From positions 1,233,543-1,297,542 of the forward strand of contig JH720297.1 of NCBI GenBank assembly GCA_000231825.2: a DNA stretch of 64,000 nucleotides, given 5' to 3'. This stretch comes from Tetrahymena elliotti 4EA. Its lineage: Eukaryota; Ciliophora; Oligohymenophorea; Hymenostomatida; Tetrahymenidae. The notes under the pieces are model-generated. The model saw nothing but the letters and a program-made list of their open reading frames with translations, had not been told where the DNA came from and did not search any database. Of this stretch, positions 38,501-50,670 are shown one piece after another (the first letter of the stretch is position 1; each line of letters opens with the position of its first letter). Both the position numbers and the translations under genes were made by a program.

Positions 38501-40308
38501 CTAATATGAAACTTTTGTGAAAAGTTTTCCTTTTTTGAAAAATTGATTTTATTATCTTTTTTATCTAGAGTTTTTTTTTTTGAAATTGAGAAAGTATGTT
38601 TTAATTTATATGATTGCAATTATTTTAAAATATTAAGAAAATGAATTAAAATGCAAACATCTTTTTTCCTTTTTTAGGGTGAGAATTCTCTTATAAATTA
38701 TTTTTGTATTAATTGATAAATAACCATATTCTGTAATATTTGTTTTATTCAAAAAAACATATTTATTTTTTCAATCAATTAATAAACTCTAAAATCATTC
38801 TAAGAAACTAACTAAGTAAGATCGATGATCAATTAATTGGCAAAAGTTTGTTAGTTAATGCTTATTTATGAAATAATTAATTAAGGAAAATAATTTTTAC
38901 TAGTTTTACCTTCTATTTATTATTTTCAATTAGTGAATCCGTAATCCATAAAAGAGTGAGGCTGCAAGAAAATTGAGAGAATTAAACTCTAATATTGCAA
39001 ATAAAAGGGCTGATATACTTTATTAAATAATGAAATTAATTTTATAAAATATCATTCAAATAGTTTTTTTACATTAATAAATATAAAATTATTTGATAAC
39101 TCATTAAAATTCTTTGAAATTTTATATTTTTATGAAGATAAAAAATTATTTTTTTTTAGGTTATTCATTACACTTTTGTTTTGCTTTAATTTTATGAATA
39201 TAATGCTCAAAATATAGATTTTTCATCCACTTTGATATTTCTTCCACCATTTTTTATTTGACAAATATTATTAATAATTTGTTTAATTAATTTAAATGTT
39301 CTCCTTTATACATTTTTTTAATTTTATAAAGATAATAGTTATTTATTCTTTTGATATAAATATTTCTGATATCTATTTCTTTTTTGATTTAATGATTGAG
39401 TAAATTTCATCAATATTTCTTAAATCAGGATTAGCAATGATCATATTATTAATAATTAAATTATATAATTGATATCTTAAAGCACATTATTAAAATAAGA
39501 TTCATCAAAAATTTATTATTTATTTCTCCTATAATCTGAAGCCTCGTCAAAGTTTATTTAAATACCTAGCAATTCAAGAAAAACAATACCTAGGGAATAG
39601 ATATCACTTTTGTTGTTTATTTTATGAATATTCTTATCACCTAATAAAGCTTCTGGTGAGATATATTTAAATGTCCCTCCATTGCATTAGGAAATATAAC
39701 TCTTATCTACATCTAGTGTTGTTGAGATATTAAAATCTGATAACTTAGCTTGTAAATTTGAATCAATAAGAATATTATCTGGCTTGATGCCAAAATGAAT
39801 TATTTTATTACTTTCAAGAGCTTTTATGCCTTAAATCAATTCATACATAAAATTAATAATAACTTAATTATTAATTCCTTTTCCTTTTTCTTTAATATAA
39901 TCTTTCAAAGAGCATTTAGCCAGCTCCATAACTATAGCAATTACATTATCTTTTTAAACAATTTAATAAATATCCAAAGCGCTTTCAGTTGATTGTATCT
40001 TTTTTTAAATTTTTATCTCATCAAATTAAATACCTTTTGTTTAGAATTTTAATCTTCAATTTTAATTAACTTAACTGCAGCTTTATTTATCTCCTTTTTT
40101 AATAGCACTTTACTTTCATCATTTTATTTAAATATATTGGCTTCATAAGCTATGCGAAAATTCCCTTCACTAATATATCTTTAGAGAAAAAACCTTTTTT
40201 GCTTAAGCTTTTAAATATTTTATCAAATTATTCTTGGCTCAACTTTTTCGAACTTTTGTTGCTTAATATTACATACTACTCTTTTGATATTTAATTTTAG
40301 TTTCCCAT
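35545..40308 (-). CDS. Kinase-like domain plus leucine-rich repeats; catalytic residues missing, possibly a pseudogene
   Basis: ATG is at 40308 (MGNQNQISKEQYVILSNKS). The kinase-like domain (about 40170-39300) has EGNFRIAYEA as glycine loop, AAVKLI with the ATP-binding Lys, AIVMELAKCSLKDYI, GTFKYISPEA and SDIYSLGIVFLELL. The catalytic loop reads IIHFGIKPDN, where HRD has become HFG, and DFG reads DFN. LRR exons follow to TGA 35545-35547, each like IGSELAKCSNLQTLSLDL, of the ribonuclease-inhibitor type. The frame shifts by one base at about 40195, 40045 and 39475. The second could instead be a 35-base intron. Frameshifts plus lost catalytic residues suggest either sequencing errors in an active family member or a decaying or pseudokinase copy. 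The part between about 38300 and 39200 has no clear coding assignment. Confidence 0.65.
35560..38290 (-). repeat. Tandem cassette array: one leucine-rich repeat exon plus intron, about 255-280 bases each
   Basis: Ten diverged copies share a core that on the plus strand reads like TTTAGAGATTAGAGCATTTT. They lie at about 35802, 36057, 36321, 36601, 36881, 37157, 37425, 37705, 37960 and 38218. A final shorter unit encodes the stop codon. Spacing is 255-280 bases. Read on the minus strand, each core is one LRR exon (for example NNIGEICVQELGSSLAKCSN) followed by GTAAAT-like donors. The introns resemble each other too (AATATTGAAAGACTATTTTT-like), so whole exon-intron units were duplicated. The copy at 38218 is badly degenerate. 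Confidence 0.85.
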
Positions 40309-40509
40309 ATTTGTATTCACTTTTTAAAAATATTTCAATCACTTAATTAGAATATTTAATCTCTCAAAAATATTTGATTTAATAGAAAAATTGTTATCTC
40401 TTTAAACATTTAATGCATTTTTAAATTCAATTCAACATGCAAACAAAATGTAATAGAATCTATTTACAAAATATGTTAGTCATTTTTAAATAATATTTAA
40501 ACATTTTTT

Positions 40510-43500
40510 ATGAAAAAATTTCAAGAATTAAATAAAATATTTCATGATGTTGCTTATGAAAGTAAGAAAATTATAAAAATAATAAAAGCAATTATTATGT
40601 TTCACAATTGATAAATTATTTGGGTTTATAAAATTAAAAATGAGTTAATAAAGAAACCTTTCAAAGAAATTTACAGTCGTTTAAAACAAAAAGAGTTAAA
40701 AAAATTTATCAGTATCTTCAAGATAAATAGATGGTTTAAGAATATAAGATGAAGACAATAACAAACCTAATTAAAAGTCACTGCATGAAGCCGTAAAAAA
40801 ATTTGAGCATATCATTATTGAATAGATAACATAAATTTTGGAACCATTTTTTCAAATATATATATAAGAGATTTAATATTTTATTTATTTGTTTCAAAAG
40901 CTTATTTATGAATATTTGTCTAAGACTAAAATGGAGGGTATTCTTCTTATTGCTCTAAAATCTGCAATTAAAGGAGAACTTATTCCTAAAAATCCTTATT
41001 GTAGTATGAGTAGATCTTTGATTGCCTCAAACTTAAAGAATGATTTAGTTGCTAACTTTGAGAATTTAGCCAAGCTTTTTAGAAAGAATCCAGTTGCAAA
41101 AGAAGGGGCTTATAAGCTGACATCTGTTAGTTTTTAAAATACAACAAAAATTTATGGCTTGAAGCATATTTTAGAGTTAATAGATATGCCAAGATTTTCA
41201 TTATTTTTTGATGCAATAGATGATTTATTGCCAGATTACAAAATAGATAGCAATAATGTAGTTATTAATATATCTAATAGCATTAGCGGAGGACTTATCT
41301 TTAAAAGTGAGTTGTTTCCTTATGCTAGTTCTCATTCAAAGGATTTGGAAATCTTTTGTGAAGTTTTCATCACATGTGGATCAGTAGAACAAGCTATAGA
41401 TTCCTTTGCTAAATTCGTATAATTTTTAACCACAAAATAATAACAATTTAAAAGCTTAAAAAATGATTTTCAAAAAGAGCCTTAGAAATTTTTTATAAAA
41501 AGATAATAAATTCAAAATAATTTTATTTGTTTATAATTAAACTAAAATAGATTCTTCAAGATATTGTAAGTATTTCAGATTAGTAGAATTAGCACATCAT
41601 CAAAGAGTTTGTTTTTTATTCATATAATCAAGATGCCTCTAAAAAATAAGATAAAAAAGGGTAAATTAATTTACTAATATTTAGGATATGTTATAAAGAA
41701 AATATATAATACTAATAGCTGGGCAATATAAGATATTATCACAGACTAAAATTCTTTCATGACTGAAATTAAGAGATATGTCTAAAACCAGTAATAAATC
41801 TACTTTAAAGGTTACATGAAAATTATCAGATTTGAAGATGGAGACCGTTTATAGGGAGATGAATAGGATAATATAAGTGGATACCTCTCTAGGCCAGCCT
41901 CAAACAGCATGCTGGAGAGAAATGGAGAAACAAGAGGAAGAAGAAATAATACTTCTCTTAATAAAAACTTATATTAATATATTGAAGTCTATAAAAGTTA
42001 TAATTTGCATTTCACCAAAAATTCAGGATAGAAATAAGAAATTATTAGTTTTGGTGCTCAACCTCTTGGTATTATATTTTTTTAATTTAACAAAAAATAG
42101 CATTTTTTTAAAGCTATTTAAAGAATCAAAAATTATTGAAATTAATCTCTTGATGTTTTAAATATTTTTTTAAAAACAAACATAGGCAGTCTACTTAAAG
42201 GTGTTTTTGTAAGCTAAGAAGGTAACTAAATTTTTTTAATTAAGAATGTTTTGTTTTGGAGAGAAAGAGTTCATTCATAAATACATTTAATGGAGAATTT
42301 TACAAATCCTTTTAATAGTTTTTGAAAGATTTTGTATTAAAAATAATATTTTTTTTATATGTTAATTAATTAGCTTGCACTGAATATGCAAAGTTTTTCT
42401 ATTAGCCAACTTAGAGCTTTTTTAATTCGAAGGATTTTGGTAAGTTTGTTGATAGCTAACTTAGATTAGTATATAAATATTGGCAAGATCAAAATATTAT
42501 GGCATGTAGTTGGGAGTTACTTTATATGGCTCTTGCAGTTTAAGATGATGATTTGAGAAGAAGTTTAGTTGATAGCATTATCTAAATTTTAAGTTCTGAT
42601 TTGTCTGGTTTAATAGCTCTTTCGAAGTCTAATTAAATAATTAGAGCTATGATAGAGCTATTTAATGATACATCTGCGAATAACTTAAAATCTATTATTT
42701 CATCTTCTTATAAAGTTTATAAATAAAAACTGCTTTCAATTTATGCCAAAGCTTCAAACAGTGATATACTCAGAAATAGAGAGTTTGTTTATTTGTTATT
42801 TAAGGAAATCGAAGATGAGCATGGAGAAATGAATTTCACCAAGAAAACAATCCTTGTTTTAAAAACTCTTCATACTATAACTAAATACACTGGTTTGGGA
42901 AATCTCCAGCAAGTAGGATCTTTAGTAAAAAATGTACCAGATTACATCAATTAAACCTTGAAAAAAAGAAAATTCATTAGTGAAGACGAAGATACATTTA
43001 TTACATATGATCAGTTTTTAGATTAAAAGCAGATATATAAAGTACTTGATGTAAAAACAGAAGTGCTAGAAAATAAAAGAAGTAAAGACGGAAGAGATTT
43101 ATAGACTTAAGATATTGAAGATAAGCTTATTTTGACATATTTTGATAGGTACGATGTTTATGATACTCTTTACAAAATCCTAAGAGAAATCTTTTTTGGA
43201 CAGCAATTACCAAACCCCATCCCATCAATTATATTAAAAGTAGAAGCTAAGGCACTTAAATATTAAATTTTTGAAGTCAGGCAATAAGATGTAATTAATT
43301 CTGAATTCTTTTATTTAAATTTTTAAAATTAATCTAATTTTTGAAGAAATAAAAACAGTTACATTTTTACTTAGATTTTGATTATTTACAATAAAAAAAT
43401 TATTTTTCCCATTCTAATTATTGAAATATAAATGAAATTTTTATTTGGATTTATTTTGTTCAATAAGCTGAACGATTTTCAAAAACCTAATTAGAAAATA

Positions 43501-45717
43501 AACATATTTATGAATTAAATTAATCAAAAGATTTAAAATCAATCATTAATTTCTTTTCAATTATCTTAATGAAATAAACAAGAATTTTATACATTTAAAA
43601 ATAATGAAATAAACAAGAATTTTATACATTTAAAAAAAATAATTATTTCATTTTAAAAGATTTAACTTTTGTATTAAATTTTTCATAAATTTACAATTTT
43701 ATTAAAGATAAATTATTTTTTAAATGTTGGATAAACAATCTAACCGTAATTTGAATAATATTTGAAATAATACATTTTTTACTCATGTTTATTAAAAATT
43801 ATATTTGGAAATTTTGACGATTGGCTTTGATTTAATTTTTAAAATTTAAATTTACTTATTTTGATTAATTAGATTATTGAAACTGCTTTAAGAGAGTTTG
43901 ATGAAAGTGATCAGATTGATTCTTCTGTTGTAAAAAATGCTACACCTAATATTTATCAATACAGTATTTACTTTATGGTTTTAATTTTACTTTTATTTAC
44001 ATTTGCAAAGAAGTATTTTACTTAAATTTACTTTTATTAAGGGAGTTAAAAAATGAACTTAGAAAAATTGAATCCTGTTTATGGAATTAAAGATGCTCTG
44101 GCTTATACTGCTTTTGATGAAATGTCTATGAGGTACAAATTCTTAAAAGTTTGGTTAGATATATCTAATACACCTTTGAAAAGGAGAGTACCTGAAGCCT
44201 ACAAGATTGATAATTTTATTTCTGTTTCTTCTTATAACTTGTTTTAGCACTCCTAAATTACAAAAAGACCTTACATAGAATGGAATTTTTGTTAAGATGT
44301 TTTAATTAGAGGTCCCAATTAGACGTAAGCTCAGAATATTTTCTTTGATTTAATGCTTACTTATGTTTTATGGTTAAATTCATAATCAAACTTGGTTGTT
44401 ATAGGCTTTTTTACAGAATCAGTAAAAATTTTAGTAATTTAGTTAATATTTAACTTTAATTTAAAATAAAGGAAAGAATAAAGCCTGTCTTACCTATAGA
44501 GACTATTTTGAGAGATTAAAGTACGGACTCAATTAGATTCTAAATAGCTAAAATATTTGATGAAGGTGAAAGAATTTATTTGAAATTTATCACAGATTAC
44601 GATTAAAGATTCAAAGTAGTAGTTGTTTGTATAAACTTTATTTTCTTGGGAGAAGGTAACATAGAACCAACAAGCTTGTTAAATACAGATAATCCTGATA
44701 CTTATTTAAGAGTTTTCTTTGAAAAAGATGACATTTTAAAGTGGTATAAAATATTTGAATACAAAGATAAATATGTTAAAAAGTTAATTGTCAAAGAGCA
44801 AAAAAGACTTTTTTATATTGGCTCATTAAATATGGCCATGAAGTTAGAACTCTGCAAAATTTATATTAATTATGAACAACCTAAGTACTTCATTAGAGCA
44901 TTTAGAATCCTATATTCTATGACAGAATAACTCTTTAATTTCAGCAAGGAAGCAGAAAACTTTATATTAATTTTTTCCTATATCTTATAAAAGCAACCAA
45001 ATTTAGTCATACCAAACTAGCAAAATTAAAAAAAATATAACTTAGAAAACATAAAAGCATACTTCTACGAATGGAATAAGTAATCAATTTTTTTTCACTT
45101 GTTTAAATAAATAAATAACTCTTATGAATGATTTATTTGAATAAATTTTGATATTTTCATCAATTTAATTTGAAAAATCTCAAGAAATAATAATTTGCAA
45201 TGCATTAAAAATTAAACTTATTATTTCAAATATGATGATAAAAAATAATTAAAAACTTTAGATGGCTAAAGCAACTGAATAATTCAACTTATTTAGTTCA
45301 AAAATAGACTTATTATTAAAAACAAAAAGATAAATTATTTAAAAATAATAATTTAAATTTATTTCCTTTACATTAATTGGATATTTTATAAAATAGTTCA
45401 ATCAAAAAACTTTTGTACAGCTATGATAATATTTATTTTGAAAGTTTGAGTCCAACTGTGATTAATTAACTCAACATCCTAGAATTAGCTTATGAATCTA
45501 GAAGTAAGAAAATCAAAGACTTCCAAAACCCACTTTTGAAAATAGCTGGAATCTGCTCTATTATGGGTAAATCTATCAATCACTAATTAAACTTTTTTTT
45601 AAAAGCATTATTAATAATTTTATTAAAGTTTATTTTGTATCAATAGCTGATTCGATGATATTGACTCACAAAAATCTTTTATCAGAAGATTATGATTTTG
45701 ATATTCTATGGGGTTGA
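40510..45717 (+). CDS. Large unrecognised multi-exon protein
   Basis: Long coding-quality blocks lie at about 40690-41420, 41575-42090, 42374-43330, 43873-44250, 44470-45070 and 45395-45717. The last join is firm: EWNN|SIKKLLYSYDNIY across a ~320-base intron, then IMVYFVSIADSM after a second intron, ending FDILWG and TGA 45715-45717. The sequence is helical and Leu-rich (for example MACSWELLYMALAVQDDDLR, SSGLIALSKSN-like and ILREIFFGQQLPNPIPS), reminiscent of an armadillo/HEAT-type scaffold, but I recognise no family. No catalytic motif or clear membrane segment was seen. An ATG at 40510 (MKKFQELNKIFHDV) is only a candidate start, since its splice to the next block does not keep frame in my reading. 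One gene is likeliest; two cannot be excluded, with a possible break at the 43330-43870 intron. Confidence 0.55.
43570..43640. repeat. Two-copy tandem duplication, period 35
   Basis: The unit beginning GAAATAAACAAGAATTTTAT at 43571 recurs at 43606 without visible change. It lies in the presumed long intron of the unrecognised gene. Confidence 0.85.
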
Positions 45718-46554
45718 TAAGATTAATTAAATTTTAAATAAAAACTATTTATTACAATTACAACTTCAAATAATAATTTATTGAATATAATATTAAAATA
45801 TTAGTCAATATTTATATTCAAGCTATAATTCTTATAATAAATCATCTAATAGCAATATAATTAAACATTTTTTTATATTTTAACCATTTTTTAAATTCCA
45901 ATAATACTTATGAATAAAATGTTTGATTACTTTACTTAAAAATTTATGGTAAAATAAATAACTTTTTAATGAAATAGCTATTAAAGTGTAAGCGTATTGA
46001 TAAGATTACTATGAAAATTAATTGATTTGTAAATAGTCTTGAGTATTATAAGATGGAAATTAAGAAAATTTTGAAAGAATTGATTAAATTTGTTTTGTTT
46101 ATTTTTTAATATTTATACAATGATTTATTATAACATTTAAATAAAATAGCTTATTTATATGTGTAAGCATATCGATAAGATTACTATGAAAATGAATTGA
46201 TTCATAAATAGTTTTCAGTATTATTCTGGAAATTAAGATAACTTTGAAAGAATTGATAATATCATTAAATTTGTTTTATTTTTTAGTATTAATACAATGA
46301 TTTATTATATTTAAATAAAATGTTTGCTTATTTTACATAAATATTTTTGGTAAGATAAATACTTTTTAATGAAATAGCAATGAATGTGTAATCATTTTGA
46401 TAAGATTTATATGATTAATGTATTTATAAGTAGTATTGAGTATTTTTGTATGGAGATTAAGATAATTTTGAAAAGAATAATATTAATTTGTTTAGGAACC
46501 ATATATTTGAAATAAATAATAAAAAGAGAATGGCTAATAAAATACGAAATTAAT
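45718..46554. other. Convergent intergenic region with a tandem array
   Basis: This region lies between two 3' ends. It is dominated by the three-copy diverged repeat at 45917-46480, listed separately. No gene was seen. Confidence 0.6.
45917..46480. repeat. Three diverged tandem copies, about 170-230 bases each
   Basis: Landmark GTGTAAGC/GTGTAATC followed by GATAAGATT occurs at 45987, 46161 and 46386. Each is followed by ATGATTTA-type and AGTATT segments and a T-rich stretch. The first and third copies also share the leading AAAATGTTTG and the AATACTTTTTAATGAAATAG-like part that the middle copy lacks. The strand and function are unknown. No frame stays open through all copies. Confidence 0.75.
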
Positions 46555-47355
46555 TCATTTAAGCTGGTAATAAATAGCTACTCCAATACCAAGTAAAATA
46601 ATTATCAAAACAAAATCAAGGCAGCATTTTGATGGAGATCTATATGCTTTGACTATACTTTTTAATTTATCGTTTGAGTTGATAAGAACGCTTTCTGTTT
46701 TGGTCATTTCAGCTTCAAGTTATTTACATTAATCAATAGTGTGTTGAATAGATTCTCCTATTTTTTCTGCTTTTGCTTTAAGATTAAGTACACCGTCATT
46801 TAATTAATCTAGAATTCTTTCTTAGAGCTAATCAGCTTCTTCGATTTCTCTCATTTAATTCTTTTCTAAATCAGTTAAATCTCTTCTAGCACCCTTCTAT
46901 CTAGCTTAGAATCCAATTTTAGTGGTAGAATCATTGTTAATTGTATTACTATCATCATATGAAGACATATCATTATCATTCTTAAACAATAAATTATTAA
47001 GAGTAATGTACTACTAATGAAGATTATCATATATTTTCTATCTCTTTTGGAATAAATTTTCATCTTTTGATCTGTTTTTCTTCAAGTAATCATTCATCTT
47101 AACAATATTTTGATTGCATACTACCATTTTATTCTTAATTTCAAATTCCAATTTGATCAATTCAGTATTTCTGGTTTGAAATAATTATTTCTAGTCAATT
47201 TTCTTCTAAATATCGAAAAATAACTGGATGACCACGTCCTTAAGGCCTGTGAACTCATCATAATTCTTTTTTTTCTCATCAATATATTCTTTTCCTCCAA
47301 GCTTCCTGTCCATGTCGTAAAGCTTCTCCATTAAATAAGATATTTTTGATGACAT
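46555..47355 (-). CDS. Q-SNARE (syntaxin-like, probably Qc)
   Basis: A single exon of 266 aa. The N-terminal ~150 residues are helical and charged. Then comes the SNARE motif, EIEEADQLQERILDQLNDGV, continuing with LKAKAEKIGESIQHTIDQCK and LEAEMTKTESVL (about 46690-46860). Heptad hydrophobics are regular, and a Gln sits near the middle as expected for the zero layer (inferred as a Q-SNARE). A C-terminal membrane anchor follows a basic-Cys stretch: SPSKCCLDFVLIIILLGIGV. Such proteins drive membrane fusion in complexes with Qa, Qb and R-SNAREs. The DxLxxGVxxLK arrangement resembles syntaxin-6/8/10-type Qc-SNAREs. Start ATG 47355, stop TGA 46555-46557. Confidence 0.85.
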
Positions 47356-48270
47356 TTTTGTAATTATTTAATTTCTTTTTTAATAGTGTAATCAAGTATT
47401 TTTTTATTGAAATATATTGTTTTTTGTTATTTATATCCCTCTATTTTCTTGTATATTTTTTTATCACATTACATAAGCCAAATAAGAGGTTTTCACTCAC
47501 TCTTTTTAAGGATAGTAATAGTTTGCAATATATTTACAAACATTCTTATTAATATTTATACCAATCTTTACTTGTTGAAACAAAGCACATGCTTTTTAGC
47601 TATTAAATTGCAAAAAACTTTACATTTGAGAATTTCAAACTCTAAATTTTATTAACAAGAAACATATCTAATTTCAAGTAAAAAAAAGGATAATCTTAAA
47701 TAATAATAATCATGGTTTTAACCAAAATAAAAGTAATATAAATATTATGATTAATATTTACTTTTTCAAGGTAAAAAAATATTATGATTAATATTTACTT
47801 TTTCAGGTAAAAAAATATTCTTTATGCTTTTAGAATGCCAAAATATTTATTTCACAATTCAATCAAGTAAAAATTAACTCCTTTCTCTGCAAAAAAAGCA
47901 ATCTTTATTATTTTTTGAATTATTACATAACCATAAATATTTTTTTTCATAATTCTATCCATTAATAAATTTATAAATTTATTCAAGATTAGCTTTTTTA
48001 TTTATTTTTTAGATCTGCTTTTTATTATCATTAACAAGTACTCATATTAATCTAAAATTTAGTATTATTTTTCTTTTAAAACTAGATGCTAATAATTTTA
48101 AATAAACTGTCCATGAGTACATAAGTAAAGTTTATTTTTAAAGAATATAATAGATAATTAATTCCTCTAAGCATTTATTATATTTAGTTCAAATACTATG
48201 ATAAAATTTTTAAAAAAAGGGTTAATTAAACAATCTATTAGTAAAGTCTACTTTTTAAAGAATATATGTG
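47356..48270. other. Intergenic; includes a 37-base tandem duplication
   Basis: Upstream of the SNARE gene and left of the transposon. I see no supportable gene. A two-copy tandem duplication is at 47742-47814. Confidence 0.55.
47742..47814. repeat. Two-copy tandem duplication, period 37
   Basis: The unit beginning ATATTATGATTAATATTTAC at 47742 recurs at 47779 with one base missing (CAAGG versus CAGG). Confidence 0.85.
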
Positions 48271-48310
48271 TACATTCATCATTAAATGGCACTTTTAACT
48301 AAATCAAATT
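48271..48310 (+). repeat. Left terminal inverted repeat
   Basis: Contains ACATTCATCATTAAATGG followed by CACTTTTAACTAAATC. It matches the reverse complement of the right end with a few differences near the outer edge. Confidence 0.8.
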
Positions 48311-48576
48311 TTTTAAATATTTTTAAGATTCTAAAATTTATTATTTTGTTACTTTAGTATTCTTCATTAAATTTCCTATCTTTTCCACTATTTACAGTGA
48401 ATTTTTTACTTTTTTTTAATATGAGTTACAATAGATAAAAAATAGGATTTATAAAATTAAATAAATTAAAAAGAAAATTAATAGAATTAAGAAAGATTGG
48501 TTACTTTTAAAGCAAAATTAAGTAATCTTATCAATTATTGATTGATAAAATTTATTATAAATCAGAAAAAAATAAG

Positions 48577-50460
48577 ATGGAAATTGAACTATCAAATTAG
48601 GAGTTAATATTTAATTTATTGAATCAAATTATCATTGATTTCTACAAAATTAGTAACATTGCAACAAACGATAGAAGTTTACTTGGAGATGATTAATTTT
48701 TACATTAATTTTCCAATAAATGGGATAAGACATTCTTAAAAATTACTGATTTAAGGAGAAATTTAACCTAAGAATTCTTTCTAAGTCATTAACTTTAGAT
48801 TAGGAAGTAAAATCAAATGCACTTATTCAAGATTTACAAAAAATTTAAAAAGAATAATTAAAGTAAGAATAAAAGCCATAATAATGTGCTGATTTAGAAA
48901 TTTAGATAGCTGATCTAAAAAGAGAAGGATGCTGCAAAAATTGATGTATTCATATTATCGATTCTCAATAAATTTATGAATTTATTAATGAATTTTAGAA
49001 GTTATATACTTATGCTCAAGAACTTACAACGTTCATAGAATATAAAACAAATAGAAGAAAATCTAAAGGTAATTTGTATAACCAATAATCTTAAAATACA
49101 ATAGTGGATTATTTCTTTTGTGAAAATACACATAATAATGATAAAAAGATTAAGATTTGCCTTGATTTATATGCCTTTTTGCATTCACTAAGTAAACGTA
49201 GTTTATCTAGAAGAGTATAATATTATAAAGAAAATAATTAATATTTTCAACCTAAGAAAAGACTATCAGTAATAACTAAAGAAGAGAATAATAAGTAAGA
49301 AGAACTTGATAATTTCATTTCAAATTATATTGAAGAAATCATTTACCCTAGTCCAAAAGATGGAAGAAATGTTTTACCTTAATCATTTACATTTGAAAAT
49401 TTGTATAAGGAATATAAATTAAAATCACTGTATCCATATAAAAAACTAAAAGTTTATTTTAGATATAAGCAGCTAAACTCAAGTTTAAAAAGGTAAAGCA
49501 TTTATACTGATTATTGTGATAGCTGTACTTTATTTTGTAAGAAGATAATTAAATGTAAAGAGGAAGAAGTCTTATAAGCATTAAAACAAGAAAATGAAGA
49601 GCATCTTAATATAACCAAAAATGAAAGGGCATATTAAAAAATGAATATAATGGAGTCTAAGCTATTTAATGAAAATGAACAGTAAATAATTTATTTAGAC
49701 TGGCCATAAGATATTTTACTTTTTTTACTTCCAAAATTGAGAAAATAACTTGGAAAGCTGTATTTTTTAAGTAAGCAAAAAATTGGACTACTATCAATTG
49801 TTAATGAAAAAATAGGAAAGGCTACATTCTGTCCACTTTCTGATAATGACATTCATTCGTTTTCAAAGAGGTTTAATACCACAATCTCACTTTTGTTTCA
49901 TTACATTCATACTTATATTAAAAAATGTAATCGGCTAATTATCTACATGGATAATTGTCCTGGAACAAATAAAAATAATTATGCTTTTTAATTTTTTTAC
50001 TATTTGGTACACAATAAATAGTTATTTTAAGAGATTTAAATAAGTTTTATGGTACCAGGACACACCAAATTTAGTCCAGACCGCTCATTTAGCTAATTAA
50101 AAAATATAATATAACATTTTAGTGAAGATTTAGAAACATATATGATGATTTAGTGAAAATAATAACCAAAAATGGATAAAGTAGTAACCATCATTCGTGT
50201 CAAATAAATTAGAAAGTGAGTGTTAATTAAGGACTGAAAAAAATAATTTAGCTCTTATTTCAATAAAGTACCTTCAAATCTATAATATTTTAATAACAAC
50301 TTTTATAGATTAAATAAAAAATTTAAAGAAATTGAATATTTTTATTCAAATTTTGAAGAATTCTCTGATACAGATATCAGAAAATAAACTCATACTGAAA
50401 TTGAAAAAGAGCCTGAAATATTATTCATAAACCAGGGATAGAGTCAAGAAAAAAAGATTT
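48577..50460 (+). pseudogene. Transposon-derived transposase, frameshifted
   Basis: The coding remnants change frame. A first block runs from ATG 48577 (MEIELSNQELIF). The main block (about 48890-50155) has an in-frame TGA at 48942-48944 after CCKN. A last block in another frame carries NNNQKWIK and similar. Recognisable pieces in the main block are IYLDWPQDILLFLLP, a CSFF-like Cys pair (DSCTLFC), YMDNCPGTNKNNYAFQFFYY (about 49943) and SFMVPGHTKFSPDRSF (about 50046). The pairing of DNC.G.NKN with GHTKFSPD is a signature I know from a widespread group of eukaryotic transposon-derived proteins thought to have a DDE-type fold; the Asp in MDN is a likely catalytic residue. With a stop and at least two frame changes, no full protein can be made. 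Confidence 0.7.
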
Positions 50461-50670
50461 ATAAAGGATCTCATAATTTATTCATTAAAATAATATTGAT
50501 AGTTTTTGGAAATATATTTGTAAATGAAAATTTACAAAAATAAAATAAGCATAAATTTTTATATATTCCTTAGTTTTGCATAAATTGATATCCAAAAGAT
50601 AGAAAATCTTTTAATTCACATAAAACTTCCCAAAAAAATATGAAAAAAAAAATCTTTTGATGGTTAAATT

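Noticed and set aside
47407..47655. 82-codon frame beginning MKYIVFCYLYPS
   Set aside because: Its residues are those expected from AT-rich noncoding DNA (Ile, Leu, Phe, Tyr). It has no homology, and it lies in the SNARE upstream region.
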